DNA of 64,000 nt from NCBI GenBank assembly GCA_949878435.1, contig CATLAK010000005.1:1-64000 (forward strand). The letters are read 5' to 3'. The notes beneath the pieces are model-generated. The model was given only the letters and a program-made list of their open reading frames with translations, did not search any database and was not told where the DNA came from. Within the stretch, counting starts at the first letter, position 1. Each line of letters begins with the position of its first letter. Position numbers and translations under genes: made by a program. The DNA is from an uncultured Lachnospiraceae bacterium (lineage in GTDB: Bacteria > Bacillota > Clostridia > Lachnospirales > Lachnospiraceae). This document shows, piece by piece, positions 17,876-26,628 of the stretch.

Positions 17876-18103
17876 CTAGCTAGCCAATGCAAAGCGGCTT
17901 ACTACTTTTTCGAAATCTGGATTGTACCCGTCATAGGACACGGTCAGCACCTGCCTTAAATCAAGACCCAACACTCCAACAATTGATTTTGCATCCACTG
18001 TATACCTGTTGTAAAAAACGTCAATATCAAAATCACATTTTGAAGCTGCGGCTACAAAATCCTTCACTTCATCCAAGTTTAATTTTATTCTTCGCTGCAT
18101 CAT
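17876..18103 (-). CDS. Crh-like HPr family protein lacking the phosphocarrier histidine
   Basis: A 75-residue protein with the HPr fold pattern: the strand-helix VKDFVAAASKCDFDIDV, then VDAKSIVGVLGLDL, which keeps the regulatory serine (Ser46 region), and a final helix. The segment where HPr has GLHARPA with the active histidine reads IKLNLDEVK, so PTS phosphotransfer from enzyme I is not expected. This matches Crh-type proteins, which act as corepressors of CcpA after serine phosphorylation. The start at 18103 (MMQRRIKL) has an AAAGG site. It is monocistronic, with its own promoter and a cre-like box just downstream of the -10, so catabolite autoregulation is plausible. Confidence 0.8.
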   Translation of the reverse strand: MMQRRIKLNLDEVKDFVAAASKCDFDIDVFYNRYTVDAKSIVGVLGLDLRQVLTVSYDGYNPDFEKVVSRFALAS

Positions 18104-18138
18104 ATTATCACCTTTCTTTCTCCTCAAATGCAGGCTGT

Positions 18139-18193
18139 GAAAACGTTTTCTGGTACTTGAAGAAAGATTACCACCCCTTTTCGGATTTGTAAA
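18139..18193 (-). promoter_or_regulatory. Promoter with cre-like operator for the Crh-like gene
   Basis: On the minus strand -35 TTTACA (18188-18193), a 17-base spacer and -10 TAATCT (18165-18170) precede a palindrome GAAAACGTTTTC at 18139-18150. The extended box TGAAAACGTTTTCT matches 13 of 14 consensus cre positions and lies near +8 to +20, a repressing position for CcpA or another LacI-family protein. Confidence 0.65.
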
Positions 18194-18298
18194 GTACTTT
18201 TTCTAGTACAATTTACCAAACTTCGTCATATACTGGCAGTTGGCACATTTCTTTCCTGCATTAACCTATTATTGACATAAAACTTTTATTTTATACCA

Positions 18299-19072
18299 CT
18301 ATTTTTCTTGAAACTCCGTCATATACCTCCGGTATCTTATAGGAAGCATATTGCGTTGGAGTCCATAATTGCTGCGCTCCTTTATTGCTATAGTATGAAA
18401 AAAGCTGGTAAACAGTTCACTGTACTTTTTCTCTCCCTCAGAAAAAGCATGCTCTGCCTGCAGCCTGTTTTCATCTCCGCAAACCAGATACCACTCTCCT
18501 TTCGCAGGATGCATAGCAAATATATTTCGTATTTCGTCATGAATCACAAAATTCTCAAGGGGAAGCCTGTCCGCAAAATGAGGCACGATAAAAGTGAGCA
18601 CATTATTTTTGGGTCCTATGACGGCATATAGGATGCCATTTTCCAATTCCTTGAACCGAAGGAACTCCACATGATAGTGCGCCTCATTTGCCGTAAAGCG
18701 CGCAAGCTCAAATACCCTGTGAATATATGGATTGGACAGATTCCCCATTAAATCTCTCTTATCCTTCAAGGCAAGTCCTGCTGCCACCGTCTTATACACC
18801 GCCTCCGCCTTATCCGGCTTTTCAGAGGCAAGCGCCCTGCAGATGGCAAGATAGGTCTCTTCTCCAAACTGCCTGATCACGGTTCTCGCAACGCTGGCAG
18901 CCTTCTTTTCATCCGGAGGGTGTGTCTGATAAACGGCAAACAACCGGTAATTGTCATCCTCCCCGAGGCAGATATGAATCCGGTTATGGGGCTTTTTCAT
19001 AAGATAAGCGTCATAGATTCCCGTAAAAATTCCTTCCAGGGAGTCTTCACAAATCAGATAATATTCTTCCAT
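18299..19072 (-). CDS. TIGR03915/DUF4130 family putative DNA repair protein
   Basis: A 257-residue protein matching the DUF4130 family: an N-terminal YYLICEDSLEGIFTGIYDAY segment, a central region with NPYIHRVFELARFTANEAHY and a C-terminal LPIRYRRYMTEF. Members almost always sit beside the TIGR03916 radical SAM protein, as here (13 bases apart on the same strand), and are proposed to act together in DNA modification or repair; the reaction is not established. The start has a good upstream purine-rich site inside the intergenic gap. Cytoplasmic, no membrane segments. Confidence 0.88.
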   Translation of the reverse strand: MEEYYLICEDSLEGIFTGIYDAYLMKKPHNRIHICLGEDDNYRLFAVYQTHPPDEKKAASVARTVIRQFGEETYLAICRALASEKPDKAEAVYKTVAAGLALKDKRDLMGNLSNPYIHRVFELARFTANEAHYHVEFLRFKELENGILYAVIGPKNNVLTFIVPHFADRLPLENFVIHDEIRNIFAMHPAKGEWYLVCGDENRLQAEHAFSEGEKKYSELFTSFFHTIAIKERSNYGLQRNMLPIRYRRYMTEFQEK

Positions 19073-19085
19073 CCCTTCTTCCTCC

Positions 19086-20423
19086 TCAGCCGCTTACCGC
19101 CTGCTTCCAGTACAACTCGCTGTTGTCGTCAAACAGGGACAATTGTCTGTATGTCATGCCGTCCTTATCAAAAGGCAGCTTTTCTTTGCGATCGATCAGA
19201 TTCCGCGTTATATAGTCTTCTTCCAGCTTCGTGGGATACATCATCTTTCCGTTACAGGTGATGAAATACAGTGCACGCTTTAATGTGACCCCAATTTTCT
19301 TTAAATCATCAAAGGTTAAATTACCGCTGCGCCTCGCTCTAATGATTCTCTGGGCGCTTTTCACGCCGATTCCAGGTACCCGCAAAATGGTATGATAATC
19401 CGCCCTGTTGATTTCAACCGGAAACACCTCCAAATGACGCAGTGCCCAATCCGCCTTAGGATCCAGCAATATATTAAAATTCGGGCGGCTTTCACTCAAA
19501 AGTTCCTGCGCCTCAAAGCCATAAAACCGCAAAAGCCAGTCCGCCTGATACAGCCTGTGTTCCCGTAAGAGCGGAGGACCGCCCGGCAACGCAGGCAAAT
19601 CCTTGTCCTCATTCACACTGACGAATGCGGAATAGTACACCCGTTTTAAATCAAATTTCTTATACAAATTCTCCGCAACCATCATGACCTGATAGTCGCT
19701 TTCCGGTGTGGCGCCTACGATCATCTGGGTAGACTGTCCTGCCGGGACAAAGGAAGGCGCATGCCTGTAAACCACAAGCTCATTCTTATTCTGTGTAATC
19801 CCCTGTTGAATCTGGCGCATGGGCGATAGGATATTCTTGCGGTGCTTGTTCGGCGCCAGCTTCTTAAGCCCTTCCGCCGTGGGAAGTTCTAAATTGACGC
19901 TCATCCTGTCTGCCAAGAGTCCCAGCCTCTGAATCAGCTGGGGATCCGCCCCCGGAATCGCCTTCACATGAATATACCCTTGGAAGCGGTAGAGCGTGCG
20001 CAGTTTATGCACTGCCTCATAAATCAGTTCCATTGTATAAGTAGGACTATACACAATCCCGGAACTTAAAAATAAACCTTCTATATAATTCCGTCTGTAA
20101 AATTGTATGGTCAGCTCACAGATTTCATCCGGTGTAAAAGTCGCCCGGGGAACATCATTTGATTTCCGGTTGATACAGTACTTACAATCATAAATACACT
20201 CGTTGGTAAAAAGTATCTTTAAAAGAGAGATGCACCTTCCGTCCGCCCCGAAGCTGTGACAGATGCCTGCCGCAAGTGTATTGCCGATTCCGGTACCGTC
20301 TCCCCTCCTCCCTACCCCGCTTGAGGAACAGGAGACATCATACTTAGCGGCATCCGAAAGAATGCCCAGCTTTTCCATGAGGGATTTATTTTCAGTTGTT
20401 TGAACAATAAGTTCGCCTTCCAT
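19086..20423 (-). CDS. TIGR03916 radical SAM protein with helix-hairpin-helix domain
   Basis: A 445-residue protein with the radical SAM cluster motif CIYDCKYC (CxxxCxxC) near residue 80, followed by a TIM-barrel core and a C-terminal helix-hairpin-helix (VPGIGVKSAQRIIRARR) that should bind DNA. Extra cysteines occur near residue 31 (YDVSCSSS) and residue 54 (GICHSFG). The family is described as a putative DNA modification/repair protein and is paired with DUF4130. The start at 20423 has GGAG eight bases upstream. It is the first gene of the pair, with a divergent AraC gene beyond it. Confidence 0.92.
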   Translation of the reverse strand: MEGELIVQTTENKSLMEKLGILSDAAKYDVSCSSSGVGRRGDGTGIGNTLAAGICHSFGADGRCISLLKILFTNECIYDCKYCINRKSNDVPRATFTPDEICELTIQFYRRNYIEGLFLSSGIVYSPTYTMELIYEAVHKLRTLYRFQGYIHVKAIPGADPQLIQRLGLLADRMSVNLELPTAEGLKKLAPNKHRKNILSPMRQIQQGITQNKNELVVYRHAPSFVPAGQSTQMIVGATPESDYQVMMVAENLYKKFDLKRVYYSAFVSVNEDKDLPALPGGPPLLREHRLYQADWLLRFYGFEAQELLSESRPNFNILLDPKADWALRHLEVFPVEINRADYHTILRVPGIGVKSAQRIIRARRSGNLTFDDLKKIGVTLKRALYFITCNGKMMYPTKLEEDYITRNLIDRKEKLPFDKDGMTYRQLSLFDDNSELYWKQAVSG

Positions 20424-20591
20424 ATCTGTGCTCCAATCAGAACGTTTGTTTGTTTTATACTAGCACAGATACCTGCAAAAAGCAATATATTTCCGAACAT
20501 TTGTTTTGTATTTTTGTTTGCTTAATCATGGAAAAAATCTTATAATGATTTATAAGACCTTACATCTATATTGCGCAAAGGAGCGTTCCTT

Positions 20592-21428
20592 ATGATTTCA
20601 AATGAAGCGGTGAACCACGCCATCGACTATATTTTGCAGCACCTCAATGAAGATTTATCCGTAGATGATGTTGCTGCGCAGTGTCATTTTTCTAAATATT
20701 ATTTCAGCCGCATGTTCAAGGAGGAAACCGGCGAGAGCATCTATGCCTTCATTAAACGACTGAAACTGGAGCAGAGCGCCTTCCGTCTGAAAGCAGAACC
20801 GAAGCGTACCATCACCGATATCGGTTATGCCTTCGGCTACAGTCCCTCGAACTATAGCTGGACTTTCAGATCACGGTACCAGAAAAGCCCCATTGATTTT
20901 AGGCGGAACATCCAACAAGGCTCCATACAGCATCCTTTTTATCACGATACACCTGTCCACATGGATACCTTGGAATCCTGTAATCGAAAGATCACCGTCA
21001 AGACCCTGCCGGACTATTTCGTAATATACGAACGCAGGATTGGCAGTTATCATCATCTGAGCCAAAAGTGGAGTAATTTTATCCGTCGATATCAAAAATA
21101 TATCACCCCACAAACGCTGTTTTTAGAGCGCACCTTTGACGATCCGGCGATAACCGACCTAGACGGCTGTCTTTATGACATCTGCATGAGCGTGGACCGG
21201 CACTGTCCCCTGCCGAATACCTGTATTATAGAAGGGGGCAAATGCGCAGTTTATCCCTATAAGGGCTTGGGGAAACACATCTATGCTGCTTATCAGACTC
21301 TCTTTACCGTGTGGCTGCCACAGACAGACTATGTGCTTGATGACCGCTGCGGATTTGATATTTATCGAAAAATAGACAGTGCCTCCGGCTATATGGAACT
21401 GGATATCTGCCTTCCATTAAAACCTTAA
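20592..21428 (+). CDS. AraC family regulator with GyrI-like effector domain
   Basis: A protein of about 278 residues. The N-terminal 100 residues hold two helix-turn-helix motifs of AraC type (LSVDDVAAQCHFSKYYFSRM and ITDIGYAFGYSPSNYSWTF). The rest is a GyrI-like small-molecule binding domain (VHMDTLESCNRKITVKTLPD, ending GYMELDICLPL). This Rob/SoxS-like layout usually controls multidrug export. The start at 20592 has AAAGGAG upstream. The MATE efflux gene follows 114 bases later on the same strand and is the likely target. No clear operator was picked out by eye. Confidence 0.9.
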   Translation: MISNEAVNHAIDYILQHLNEDLSVDDVAAQCHFSKYYFSRMFKEETGESIYAFIKRLKLEQSAFRLKAEPKRTITDIGYAFGYSPSNYSWTFRSRYQKSPIDFRRNIQQGSIQHPFYHDTPVHMDTLESCNRKITVKTLPDYFVIYERRIGSYHHLSQKWSNFIRRYQKYITPQTLFLERTFDDPAITDLDGCLYDICMSVDRHCPLPNTCIIEGGKCAVYPYKGLGKHIYAAYQTLFTVWLPQTDYVLDDRCGFDIYRKIDSASGYMELDICLPLKP

Positions 21429-21542
21429 AAGCGCACGAATTCAGAAGTTTATATTTAATCCCCCTGCTATGATGATGCATATAACAAAGACGCGCTTCGC
21501 ACACTTCCGCGTCCAAATATTTCATCATAGGAGGCATTACTT

Positions 21543-22874
21543 ATGAACTTAGAACTAATCAGACAACACACCACTAAGACCATCCTTCGCTTTTCGGTTC
21601 CCTCTATCATCGCAATGATTTTGACTTCATTAGTCACTATTGTGGATGGATTTTTTATCGGAAACTACATTGGCGCAGACGGCATTGCGGCTGTCAATTT
21701 AGGTCTCCCCATTATCTATCTGTTTCTGTCCATAGGGCTTATGGTATCGGTGGGCGGCGCTGCCATTGCAGGCATGACCTTCGGCGGAGGAAATCTGTCA
21801 GCGTGCAGTCAGGTTTTCCGGCAGACAATTGCAACCACCGTCCTATTTTCTGTGCTGACCTGCTTGGTCGTTCTGGCGTTTTTTGATCCGATGCTAAATT
21901 TCCTGGGTGCAAAGGGACAAGTGCGGGAATCTTTCAAGATCTACTACGGCATCCTGCTCCCCGAGCTGGTCATCATGGTAGTCAATTCTTCCTTCGGCAT
22001 GTTCTTGAGAGCCGAGGGTTCCCCCATCCTTTACATGAAAATCAACCTCATCCATGTAAGCCTGAATGTATTTCTGGATTATATCGGGACGGCCGCCCTG
22101 CACCTTGGCATTGCCGGGATTGCAGCGGCGTCCCTTCTTTCTGCCCTCATCTCGCTCCTGCTCACCCTGCACTTCTTCTTAAAAAGAGCCAAAGTCTACC
22201 GTCTGGGTGCATTTACTTTCGACTCAAAAGTCCTAAAAAGCACTCTGGCAAATGGCAGTTCTGAATTTATCGGTGAAATGTCAATCGGAATCGCCATGTT
22301 TGCGTATAACTTTGTAATCATGCAGAGAATCGGCGTAAACGGCGTAACCGCCTTTACCATCGTAGGATATGTGTCCTATCTGTTCAATATGATTGTGGTA
22401 GGATTCGGACAGGGGGCAAGCCCTCTCGTCAGCTTCGCCTTCGGTGCCTGCGAGCCGGCACTTGCCAGAAAGATACGGCAGAAAACAAATAGATTTGTAT
22501 TTATCATTGGTACAGCAGCTTTCTTACTGCTTGCTCTTTTCCAAGACCAGTACAGCCGCCTCTTTATAAAAGATGATCTCATTTCGCAGATGATCCGCTC
22601 CGGCATGAGCCTTTTTATGATCTCCTTTTTCTTTTCCGGCATCAATGCGATCACTTCCTTCTATTTTACTGCTATCGGAAAAGCCCTCGCATCCGCGGTG
22701 ATTTCCTCCTCAAGAGGATTGGTCGTCCTCTTATCCTGCATCTTCATCCTTCCCGCCTACCTGGGCATGACGGGCATCTGGCTGGCTGCACCCATAACAG
22801 AAGCAATAACCTTCGTCATCACTGCTTCCTTCCTGCTTGCAGAGCGCTATAAATTTTTAAATTCCTTGATTTGA
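21543..22874 (+). CDS. MATE family efflux transporter
   Basis: A 443-residue polytopic protein, the usual length for MATE transporters, with about twelve hydrophobic segments. Characteristic stretches include FSVPSIIAMILTSLVTIVDG in helix 1, FIGNYIGADGIAAVNLGLP, and the matching second-half region FGQGASPLVSFAFGA. It should export drugs or metabolites driven by a sodium or proton gradient across the cytoplasmic membrane. The ribosome site ATAGGAGG is strong. The gene follows the AraC-GyrI regulator and converges on rarA, with its last 28 bases overlapping the 3' end of rarA. Confidence 0.95.
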   Translation: MNLELIRQHTTKTILRFSVPSIIAMILTSLVTIVDGFFIGNYIGADGIAAVNLGLPIIYLFLSIGLMVSVGGAAIAGMTFGGGNLSACSQVFRQTIATTVLFSVLTCLVVLAFFDPMLNFLGAKGQVRESFKIYYGILLPELVIMVVNSSFGMFLRAEGSPILYMKINLIHVSLNVFLDYIGTAALHLGIAGIAAASLLSALISLLLTLHFFLKRAKVYRLGAFTFDSKVLKSTLANGSSEFIGEMSIGIAMFAYNFVIMQRIGVNGVTAFTIVGYVSYLFNMIVVGFGQGASPLVSFAFGACEPALARKIRQKTNRFVFIIGTAAFLLLALFQDQYSRLFIKDDLISQMIRSGMSLFMISFFFSGINAITSFYFTAIGKALASAVISSSRGLVVLLSCIFILPAYLGMTGIWLAAPITEAITFVITASFLLAERYKFLNSLI

Positions 22875-24166
22875 CGGAGCCGTTCACTGATCTGTGCCTC
22901 CTTACCCTGATTGGTGGGAGTATAGTACTCCCTCCCCTTAAGGGATGCTGGCAGGCACTCCATATCGGTCAGCTTCTCCGCCGTATCATGGGCATATTGA
23001 TACCCTTCTCCATAGTGGAGTTCCTGCATCAGATTGGTAACTCCGTTCCTGATCTGGAGGGGTACCGGTTCGTTAAGCATTTTTTCCGCATCCCTTTTTG
23101 CTCTTTCATACCCCATATACAGCGCATTGGATTTAGGCGCCATGGATAAATAAACCACTGCCTGGGTCAGATTCACATTACACTCAGGCATCCCATTGAA
23201 ATGGCATGCCTGATAGGCTGCTACCGCTGTCTGCAGCGCCTGGGAATCCGCCATCCCGACATCTTCGCTGGCAAACCGAATCAGCCGTCTTGCCACATAA
23301 AGCGGATCCTCTCCCGCTTCCAGCATCCTTGCCAGCCAATAAATGGCGGCATCCGGGTCACTGTTGCGCATGGACTTATGCAGTGCGGAAATCAAATTAT
23401 AGTGTTCCTCGCCGGCTCTGTCATATAAAAGCATCTTTTTGCCGGTACACTGCTCTAATATTTCCTCCTGCACCGTAATGGAACCATCCTCCTCTATCTT
23501 TCCGTTCAGTACTGCCATATCCAGCGTATTAAGGGCAATCCTTGCATCTCCATTGGCAAAGGCTGCAATCGCATTTAAGAGTCTTTCTTCTATATGAATG
23601 GTGTTGTTTCCAAATCCCCGCTTATCCCTCAATGCATTATGTAGAAGCCTTCTCATGTCCTGTTCGGTCAACGCCTGCAGCACAAACACCTTGCATCTTG
23701 ACAAAAGAGCGGAATTAATCTCAAAGGAAGGATTTTCTGTGGTAGCCCCAATTAAAATAATGCTTCCCTTCTCCACATAGGGAAGAAAAGCATCCTGCTG
23801 TGCCTTATTGAAACGATGGATCTCATCCACGAATACAATCGTCTTAAGTCCCATCATGCGGTCGCTTTCCGCCTGCTTCATTACGTCCTTAATTTCCTTG
23901 ATACCGCTTGTCACTGCACTGAAATCAATAAATGACGAACGTGTCATGTGTGCGATAATCCGCGCCAGCGTGGTTTTTCCTACCCCCGGCGGTCCCCAGA
24001 ATACCATGGAGGAAATCCGATCCTTCTCCAGCATCTGGCGCAGTACCTTTCCTTTTCCCACAAGATGTTCCTGACCAATATAGTCATCAAGTGTCTGTGG
24101 ACGAAGCCTGCTCGCTAAGGGGGCACTTAAATTTATTTCCTGCGTAAAAAGTGATAACTGTTCCAT
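22847..24166 (-). CDS. rarA: Replication-associated recombination protein A (RarA/MgsA)
   Basis: A 439-residue AAA+ ATPase of the clamp-loader clade. Motifs: LRPQTLDDYIGQEHLVG at the N-terminus, GPPGVGKTT (Walker A), VDEIHRFNKAQQD (Walker B), IGATTENPSFE (sensor 1) and the arginine finger region LLSRCKVF. The C-terminal tetramerisation domain contains EDVGMADSQALQ. It acts at stalled replication forks. The length is typical. It is the third gene of a minus-strand run behind a zinc-ribbon gene (20-base gap) and the flagellin-protease gene, an unusual neighbourhood for rarA. Confidence 0.96.
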   Translation of the reverse strand: MEQLSLFTQEINLSAPLASRLRPQTLDDYIGQEHLVGKGKVLRQMLEKDRISSMVFWGPPGVGKTTLARIIAHMTRSSFIDFSAVTSGIKEIKDVMKQAESDRMMGLKTIVFVDEIHRFNKAQQDAFLPYVEKGSIILIGATTENPSFEINSALLSRCKVFVLQALTEQDMRRLLHNALRDKRGFGNNTIHIEERLLNAIAAFANGDARIALNTLDMAVLNGKIEEDGSITVQEEILEQCTGKKMLLYDRAGEEHYNLISALHKSMRNSDPDAAIYWLARMLEAGEDPLYVARRLIRFASEDVGMADSQALQTAVAAYQACHFNGMPECNVNLTQAVVYLSMAPKSNALYMGYERAKRDAEKMLNEPVPLQIRNGVTNLMQELHYGEGYQYAHDTAEKLTDMECLPASLKGREYYTPTNQGKEAQISERLRQIKEFKNL

Positions 24167-24186
24167 CCCCTATTCCTTCCAAGACC

Positions 24187-24564
24187 TCAGTCCCACCCAC
24201 CAATTTCTTCCGTCTCAATAAACGCCCCATGGCACACCGGGCACTGCATCTTTTCTTCCTCTCCTATCAATTCTGTCTTTTGTCCGCACTGTTCACAGAG
24301 TCCGATATACTTTCTGTCCTCCTCCAAAAAACACAATACGGGAACACTCTCTATTCTTTGGCATTCCTCACAATATGATAGTTGATAGGCAAAGTCGAAC
24401 GGGACAAAGTCTCTTTTTTCGGCGATGCCTGTAATCTCCTTTTTTATATCCTCCGGAAAAACCGCTGCCACACGTTCCAGCTTTCCATGCATCATACCGC
24501 ACCCGGTTCTGCATTCCCATCCTGCCCCACATGACCTGCAGGTAATCTTCTTTATTTCCCCCAC
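24187..24564 (-). CDS. Zinc-ribbon protein of unknown function
   Basis: A protein of about 125 residues with three or four pairs of cysteines (CRSCGAGWEC, YCEEC, LCEQC, MQCPVC), indicating two zinc ribbons, and an acidic tail ending GGWD. I do not recognise a specific family. A GTG at 24564 is the preferred start because AAAGGAG lies nine bases upstream; ATG 24585 has only a weak site. It lies between the flagellinolysin and rarA with short gaps and could be cotranscribed with both. A nucleic-acid or protein-binding role is the general expectation for such ribbons. Confidence 0.7.
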   Translation of the reverse strand: MGEIKKITCRSCGAGWECRTGCGMMHGKLERVAAVFPEDIKKEITGIAEKRDFVPFDFAYQLSYCEECQRIESVPVLCFLEEDRKYIGLCEQCGQKTELIGEEEKMQCPVCHGAFIETEEIGGWD

Positions 24565-24603
24565 CCTATCATGCTCCTTTCTCATCCTGCCTGCAATTGC
24601 CGC

Positions 24604-26460
24604 TTATTGTAAAAGACTAAGCAGCATATCCGGTTGATGATTTGCCTGTGCCAGCATAGACTGTCCTGCCTGAAGAAGAATCTTGAAATTGGAAAACCGC
24701 ACCATCTCTTCCGCCATATCGGTATCTCTGACACGTGATTCCGCCGCAGTGGTATTTTCGACAATATTGTTCAAATTTGTCATGGTATGTTCCAGCCGGT
24801 TCTGAATAGCGCCGTACTGGCTGCGCACATTGCTCACATAAGTAATCGCATGCTTAACTGCATTCACAGCATCCCCGGCATCTTCTATGGTTTTCACATT
24901 TGTTTCTGCAATTCCAAGTGCCTCTGCGTCCATCTGATAAAGGTCGATATAGATAAACTGATCCTCAAAGGCATCCGTTCCAACCAGAATACCTAACTTC
25001 GCTCCTCCGCTCATATCTACCGCTATCTTGGTAGGATCGATACCGATTAGCTGTTCCGGAGCTGTAGCGCCCAAAATACTGGTTCCGCCTTCTGAAAGGT
25101 TATTGGTTATCACAGAGCCGGCGCCATCCTTGGATTCATAGGCAAGCTTTCTTACGAATTCTACCAAATCTTTGTCGGCACTGCTGAACATTCCCGCAAT
25201 CTCAGATTCCGTTTTTCCAGTTTGACGTTTGATCGCCTCCCCAAGGCTCTTACCTGCCAAAAGGTCTGTAAACACTTTATTCATTCCGCTTGCTATATTT
25301 GCACCGGTTACGGCTCCGCCGCCGTTGGCAAGATAGCCGATATATGCTGCCCCCAGATACCCATGCCCGTAAGGTCTTCCATTCATGGTAAATCTCTTCA
25401 GATAGTCCCCGATAGGACCGTCCTGGCTGTCGTCCTGATCGCTTTGAAGCAGTTTTGCATAATAAAGCAGAGTGTCATTCCAACCAGTAGTAAAACCTCC
25501 ACCCGCAAGCTGTGCCGTTCCTTCCACAAACCATGTGGGATATTTTTCACCGCCTCTGCCACTCATCCCATCCGTCAGATTGTACTGCATGACCGTATGC
25601 ATAAGTTCATGCGCTATGGTAGATTCTAATACCTCCGCTTTTGCGCCGGTGCCTTCTGCATCTGCGTCGTTAAAGTCGGCAGCATCCACCTTGATCATCA
25701 TAGATACAGGTCTGCCGCTTCCGCCATAAGAATACTGGGCATAAGCCAGCGTATTGTTAGGACCATCTATAAAGGAAACATTCAAAGCCAGCTTAATCGG
25801 CGTAGTTCCCGTCGCCTGCTCCAATGCCGGAAATGCATCAAAAATCTGCCTGACTGCATTCGGCACAAATTCCTTGGCAATCTTGTCAGCCAACACACTT
25901 CCGCTGGTCACATCCACCCCGGCGCGCCCTGAAGCACCGACATCCTGCGCAGACTCCACCGCTATGGTTCCATCCTGCAGATTACAGGTCAGTTCATATT
26001 GATAACTCTTCATGACAGCGCCTGATCTGGGAGAAAGCCCGTTGTCCGGAAAGAGCTTGCGTTCATTAAATACCGTATGATGCGCCGAAGCATCAATCTG
26101 CGCCTTAATCTCCTGAATCTCATCATCCACAAGCGCACGGTCATCATCCGACAATGTCCCGTTTGCCGCCTTAATTGCAAGTTCATTGATACGATGCAGC
26201 ATCTCATGGACTTCATGCAAAGCCCCCTCCGCCGACTGCACCAGCGAGATTCCATCCTGCGCATTCGCCGTCGCCTGCGTCAGCCCCCTGATCTGCCTGC
26301 GCATCTTCTCCGAAATGGACAACCCCGCCGCATCATCTGCGCCACGGTTGATTTTATATCCGGAGGACAATTTTTCCATTGTCTTCACGTTGTTGCGATT
26401 GTTAACACCAAACTGCCTTTCCGCATTCCATGCAGGCAAGTTATTCCTCACAGACAGCAT
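24604..26460 (-). CDS. Flagellinolysin: flagellin with an internal metallopeptidase domain
   Basis: A protein of about 618 residues. The N-terminal flagellin D0/D1 region (NAERQFGVNNRNNVKTMEKL, SSGYKINRGADDAAGLSISE) and the C-terminal flagellin region (ending SMLAQANHQPDMLLSLLQ) are complete. Between them, in place of the hypervariable domain, is a gluzincin-like peptidase with AHELMH (HExxH) and a downstream WFVEGTAQ glutamate about 25 residues later. Flagellinolysins of this design are known to form proteolytic flagellar filaments. The start at 26460 has a GGAGG site; a longer frame opens at 26505. A flagellar-sigma promoter lies upstream. No other flagellar gene is in the window. Confidence 0.93.
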   Translation of the reverse strand: MLSVRNNLPAWNAERQFGVNNRNNVKTMEKLSSGYKINRGADDAAGLSISEKMRRQIRGLTQATANAQDGISLVQSAEGALHEVHEMLHRINELAIKAANGTLSDDDRALVDDEIQEIKAQIDASAHHTVFNERKLFPDNGLSPRSGAVMKSYQYELTCNLQDGTIAVESAQDVGASGRAGVDVTSGSVLADKIAKEFVPNAVRQIFDAFPALEQATGTTPIKLALNVSFIDGPNNTLAYAQYSYGGSGRPVSMMIKVDAADFNDADAEGTGAKAEVLESTIAHELMHTVMQYNLTDGMSGRGGEKYPTWFVEGTAQLAGGGFTTGWNDTLLYYAKLLQSDQDDSQDGPIGDYLKRFTMNGRPYGHGYLGAAYIGYLANGGGAVTGANIASGMNKVFTDLLAGKSLGEAIKRQTGKTESEIAGMFSSADKDLVEFVRKLAYESKDGAGSVITNNLSEGGTSILGATAPEQLIGIDPTKIAVDMSGGAKLGILVGTDAFEDQFIYIDLYQMDAEALGIAETNVKTIEDAGDAVNAVKHAITYVSNVRSQYGAIQNRLEHTMTNLNNIVENTTAAESRVRDTDMAEEMVRFSNFKILLQAGQSMLAQANHQPDMLLSLLQ

Positions 26461-26526
26461 TCCTTTGCCCTCCAATTTCATCAACCCTAACGCTGCACCA
26501 TCCAAAGAAGTTTATAATATAAAAAT

Positions 26527-26554
26527 ATATCGGCAAAATAAGAAAAAAATCTTA
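26527..26554 (-). promoter_or_regulatory. Flagellar sigma factor (SigD/FliA-type) promoter
   Basis: On the minus strand TAAGATTT (26547-26554) and GCCGATAT (26527-26534) are separated by 12 bases. GCCGATAT is the exact -10 of SigD promoters, and TAAG with 16 bases to the -10 is close to the TAAA consensus. It lies about 65 bases upstream of the flagellinolysin start. Confidence 0.75.
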
Positions 26555-26628
26555 GGACAAAATTAATATTTATCTACTATTTAATACTCCTTCACCATCA
26601 AGGCAGGTCGTCAATGTAGTGGCAGCGA

